A DNA stretch of 7,368 bases from Pseudomonadota bacterium (lineage in GTDB: Bacteria > Pseudomonadota > Alphaproteobacteria > Rhizobiales > Devosiaceae). Numbering within the stretch: the first letter of the stretch is position 1; every line of letters starts with the position of its first letter. The stretch covers positions 1-7,368 of the forward strand of contig JAEWCE010000014.1 in the NCBI GenBank assembly GCA_023390785.1. The letters run 5' to 3'. The position numbers and the translations under genes were made by a program. The notes below the pieces were generated by a model that worked only from the letters and a program-made list of their open reading frames with translations, was not told the DNA's origin and searched no databases. This document shows, piece after piece, positions 5,328 through 7,368 of the stretch.

Positions 5328-7368
5328 GACGCGCGCTCTGGATCCTCGCGGCGCTGCTCAGCCATTGGCGTCGTCACAAGATGCAGTTCGCGACGCTTCT
5401 GATCGGGCTGATCGCGGCGACCGCGCTGTGGAGCGGCGTGCAGGCCATCAACCAGCAGGCCCGAACCGCCTATGACCGCGCCGCGGCGACCTTCGGCGGC
5501 ACCCGCACGGCGATGCTGGTGGCACCTCATGCGGCAACGTTCTCGCAGGATCTTTTCGTAAAGCTCCGCCGCGCCGGCTGGCCGGTGTCGCCGGCACTGG
5601 AAGGCCGGGTCCAGATCAACGGCCGCTCGGTGCGGCTGCTCGGGATCGAGCCGGTGACGCTGCCAGCCGAAATCGGCAATGCGCCGCGCCTCGGTGCCGC
5701 CGATTTGAGCAGCTTCGTGGCGCCGCCGGGCCAGACATTGGCGGCACGCGAGACGCTGAGCGACTTGCAGGCAGCGGAAGGCGCGGCACCTGCGATCAGC
5801 AACGGCGCAACATTGCCGCCGCTGCGCGTGCTGCCGCAGCTCGCGCCCGGCGTGCTGGTGGTCGATATCGGCGTGGCGCAGCGCCTGCTGAACAAGCCGG
5901 ACCAGCTGTCGCGACTGCTGATCGGCAAGCCGAAGAGCAAGCCCGCGCCGCTGGTCAGCGTCGTCGGCGACCAATTGCAGCTGGTCGAGCCGAATGCGGA
6001 GACCGAGCTGGAGCGCCTCACCGACAGCTTCCATCTCAACCTCACGGCGTTCGGCCTGCTGTCGTTCTTCGTCGGGCTCTTCATCGTCAATTCAGCCGTC
6101 GGCCTCGCCTTCGAGCAGCGGCTGCCGATGCTGCGGACGCTGCGCGCCTGCGGGGCCTCGGCGCGGCTCGTCAACATTGTGCTGGTGGTCGAGCTCGTCG
6201 CGTTGGCGCTGGTCGCAGGGTTGATCGGGCTCGTGTGCGGCTATTTCATTGCCGCCGTGCTGCTGCCTGACGTCGCGGCGTCGCTGCGCGGGCTCTATGG
6301 CGCGCAGATCCCGGGGCAGCTGAGTTTGCGGCCCGAATGGTGGCTCGCCGGCATCGGCATCAGCATTGCGGGCGCGCTGGTCGCGGCGGCCACCAGCCTG
6401 ATCAAGGCGATCACGATGCCGGTGCTGGCGACGGCGCAGCCGCGCGCCTGGCAGCAGCGGCAGCGCCGCTGGCTGGTCCTGCAAAGCTGTGCGGCCGGCG
6501 CCGTGTTCGTGGTCGCGCTGCTGCTGCTTCGCTACGGCGAATCGCTGATCGCGGGCTTTGGCTTGCTGGCGGCCCTGATGCTCGGCGCGGCCCTGATCCT
6601 GCCGGCGCTGATCGAGCTCCTCCTGCTCGCAGGCCAACGTGCCGCGCGAAGACCGCTGGCGCTGTGGTTCTGGGCGGACAGCCGGCAGCAGCTCTCCGGC
6701 CTGTCGCTGGCGCTGATGGCGCTGCTGCTGGCGCTTGCTGTCAATGTCGGGGTGTCCACCATGGTGGAGACGTTCAGCCGCACCTTCCTCGGTTGGCTGA
6801 ACGGACGGCTCGCCGCCGACGTCTACATCAGCGCCTCCGACAATGCGCAAGGTGTCGCGATCCGCAACTGGCTGAAAGAGCGCAGCGACGTGCAGGCGAT
6901 CCTGTCGGGCGGCCGCGCCGAAGCGCAGCTTCAGGGCCAGCCGGTTGAGCTGCTCGGCCTGCCCGATCACGCGCTGTATCGCGAGCGCTGGCCGGTGCTG
7001 GACGCCGCGCCGCGGGCCTGGACCCGGCTCGTCCCCGGCAACGCCGCCTTCATCAGCGAACAGCTCAGCCGCCGCCTGAATGTCCGCATCGGCGACGTCG
7101 TCGCGGTGCCGGCACCTGGCGGGACCTGGGAGCTCGACATCGTCGGCATCTATGCCGATTACGGCAATCCCAGGGGACAGCTGACCGTGAACGTCGCGGC
7201 GCTGATCCGGCAATTTCCGCAGACGCCGCAGACGCGGATCGGCCTGATCGTCGCGAAGGAGAACATATCGGGCCTGATCGCGGCGTTGCAGAAGCAGTTC
7301 GCGCTCGACGACCGCAGCGTCGCCGACCAGGCGACGGTGAAGGCGGAATCGATCCGCATCTTCAACCG
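5324..7368 (+). CDS. FtsX-family ABC permease, two FtsX halves, C-terminus cut by the window edge
   Basis: Inner-membrane permease partner of the preceding ATPase. The ATG at 5324 overlaps the ATPase stop, and the frame stays open through 681 codons to the right edge. TM1 is residues 21-41 (MQFATLLIGLIAA...), followed by a periplasmic domain to about 236. A first FtsX block of three TMs follows: about 239-262 (FFVGLFIVNSAVG), 283-312 and 340-362. Two more hydrophobic segments lie at about 383-398 and 405-436. A further TM at about 458-480 (LSLALMALLLALAVNVG) opens the second half, with a second periplasmic domain running to the edge. It contains IYADYGNPRGQ, which I recall from the large AttF/AttG-like and YbbP-like permeases. 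Such proteins are usually around 800 residues or more, so the last FtsX block of three TMs should lie beyond the window. The cargo is unknown: lipoprotein, lipid or envelope factor are possible. LolC/E is less likely because those have one FtsX block. Confidence 0.88.
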   Translation, partial: MRRALWILAALLSHWRRHKMQFATLLIGLIAATALWSGVQAINQQARTAYDRAAATFGGTRTAMLVAPHAATFSQDLFVKLRRAGWPVSPALEGRVQINGRSVRLLGIEPVTLPAEIGNAPRLGAADLSSFVAPPGQTLAARETLSDLQAAEGAAPAISNGATLPPLRVLPQLAPGVLVVDIGVAQRLLNKPDQLSRLLIGKPKSKPAPLVSVVGDQLQLVEPNAETELERLTDSFHLNLTAFGLLSFFVGLFIVNSAVGLAFEQRLPMLRTLRACGASARLVNIVLVVELVALALVAGLIGLVCGYFIAAVLLPDVAASLRGLYGAQIPGQLSLRPEWWLAGIGISIAGALVAAATSLIKAITMPVLATAQPRAWQQRQRRWLVLQSCAAGAVFVVALLLLRYGESLIAGFGLLAALMLGAALILPALIELLLLAGQRAARRPLALWFWADSRQQLSGLSLALMALLLALAVNVGVSTMVETFSRTFLGWLNGRLAADVYISASDNAQGVAIRNWLKERSDVQAILSGGRAEAQLQGQPVELLGLPDHALYRERWPVLDAAPRAWTRLVPGNAAFISEQLSRRLNVRIGDVVAVPAPGGTWELDIVGIYADYGNPRGQLTVNVAALIRQFPQTPQTRIGLIVAKENISGLIAALQKQFALDDRSVADQATVKAESIRIFN

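Noticed and set aside
7219..7237. Short tandem CGCAGACGC repeat in the permease gene
   Set aside because: Two 9-base units encoding Pro-Gln-Thr-Pro-Gln-Thr inside a coding region; ordinary for this base composition.

Overview
The window is high-GC DNA whose codon use, repeats and gene families fit an alphaproteobacterium of the Bradyrhizobium/Rhodopseudomonas group. That assignment is inference from recalled sequence style, not from a marker gene. It holds six protein-coding genes, five complete and one cut by the right edge, plus two palindromic intergenic repeats. I see no rRNA, tRNA, CRISPR, phage or transposase gene.

Layout: (i) 1-219 is a leader with a small palindromic repeat and a weak promoter candidate. 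(ii) 220-1257 (+) is a persulfide dioxygenase fused to a rhodanese domain, for sulfide/persulfide detoxification. (iii) 1346-1516 (+) is a possible 56-residue highly charged small protein with its own promoter candidate. (iv) 1517-1887 is non-coding and dominated by a 225-bp MITE-like palindromic element. (v) 1888-3099 (+) is a 12-TM MFS transporter with some resemblance to the Fsr type. (vi) 3182-4531 (-) is a second, unrelated MFS transporter of the anion:cation symporter type, convergent with the first across an 82-bp gap that holds a hairpin. (vii) 4674-5327 (+) and 5324 to the right edge (+) form an ATGA-overlapping pair: a LolD/MacB/YbbA-type ABC ATPase and a large permease with two FtsX-type halves. 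This pair diverges from the second MFS gene across a 142-bp gap.

Functionally the window looks like housekeeping and accessory metabolism, not one pathway. Only the ATPase and permease are clearly one operon and one machine: an inner-membrane ABC complex of the mechanotransmission/lipoprotein-release superfamily. The sulfur gene stands alone with no visible adjacent regulator, and the two MFS genes give no substrate clue from context. I found no convincing new biological system. The points most worth checking are the palindromic element at 1539-1763, the small charged protein, the start-site correction of the persulfide dioxygenase, and what follows the truncated permease.
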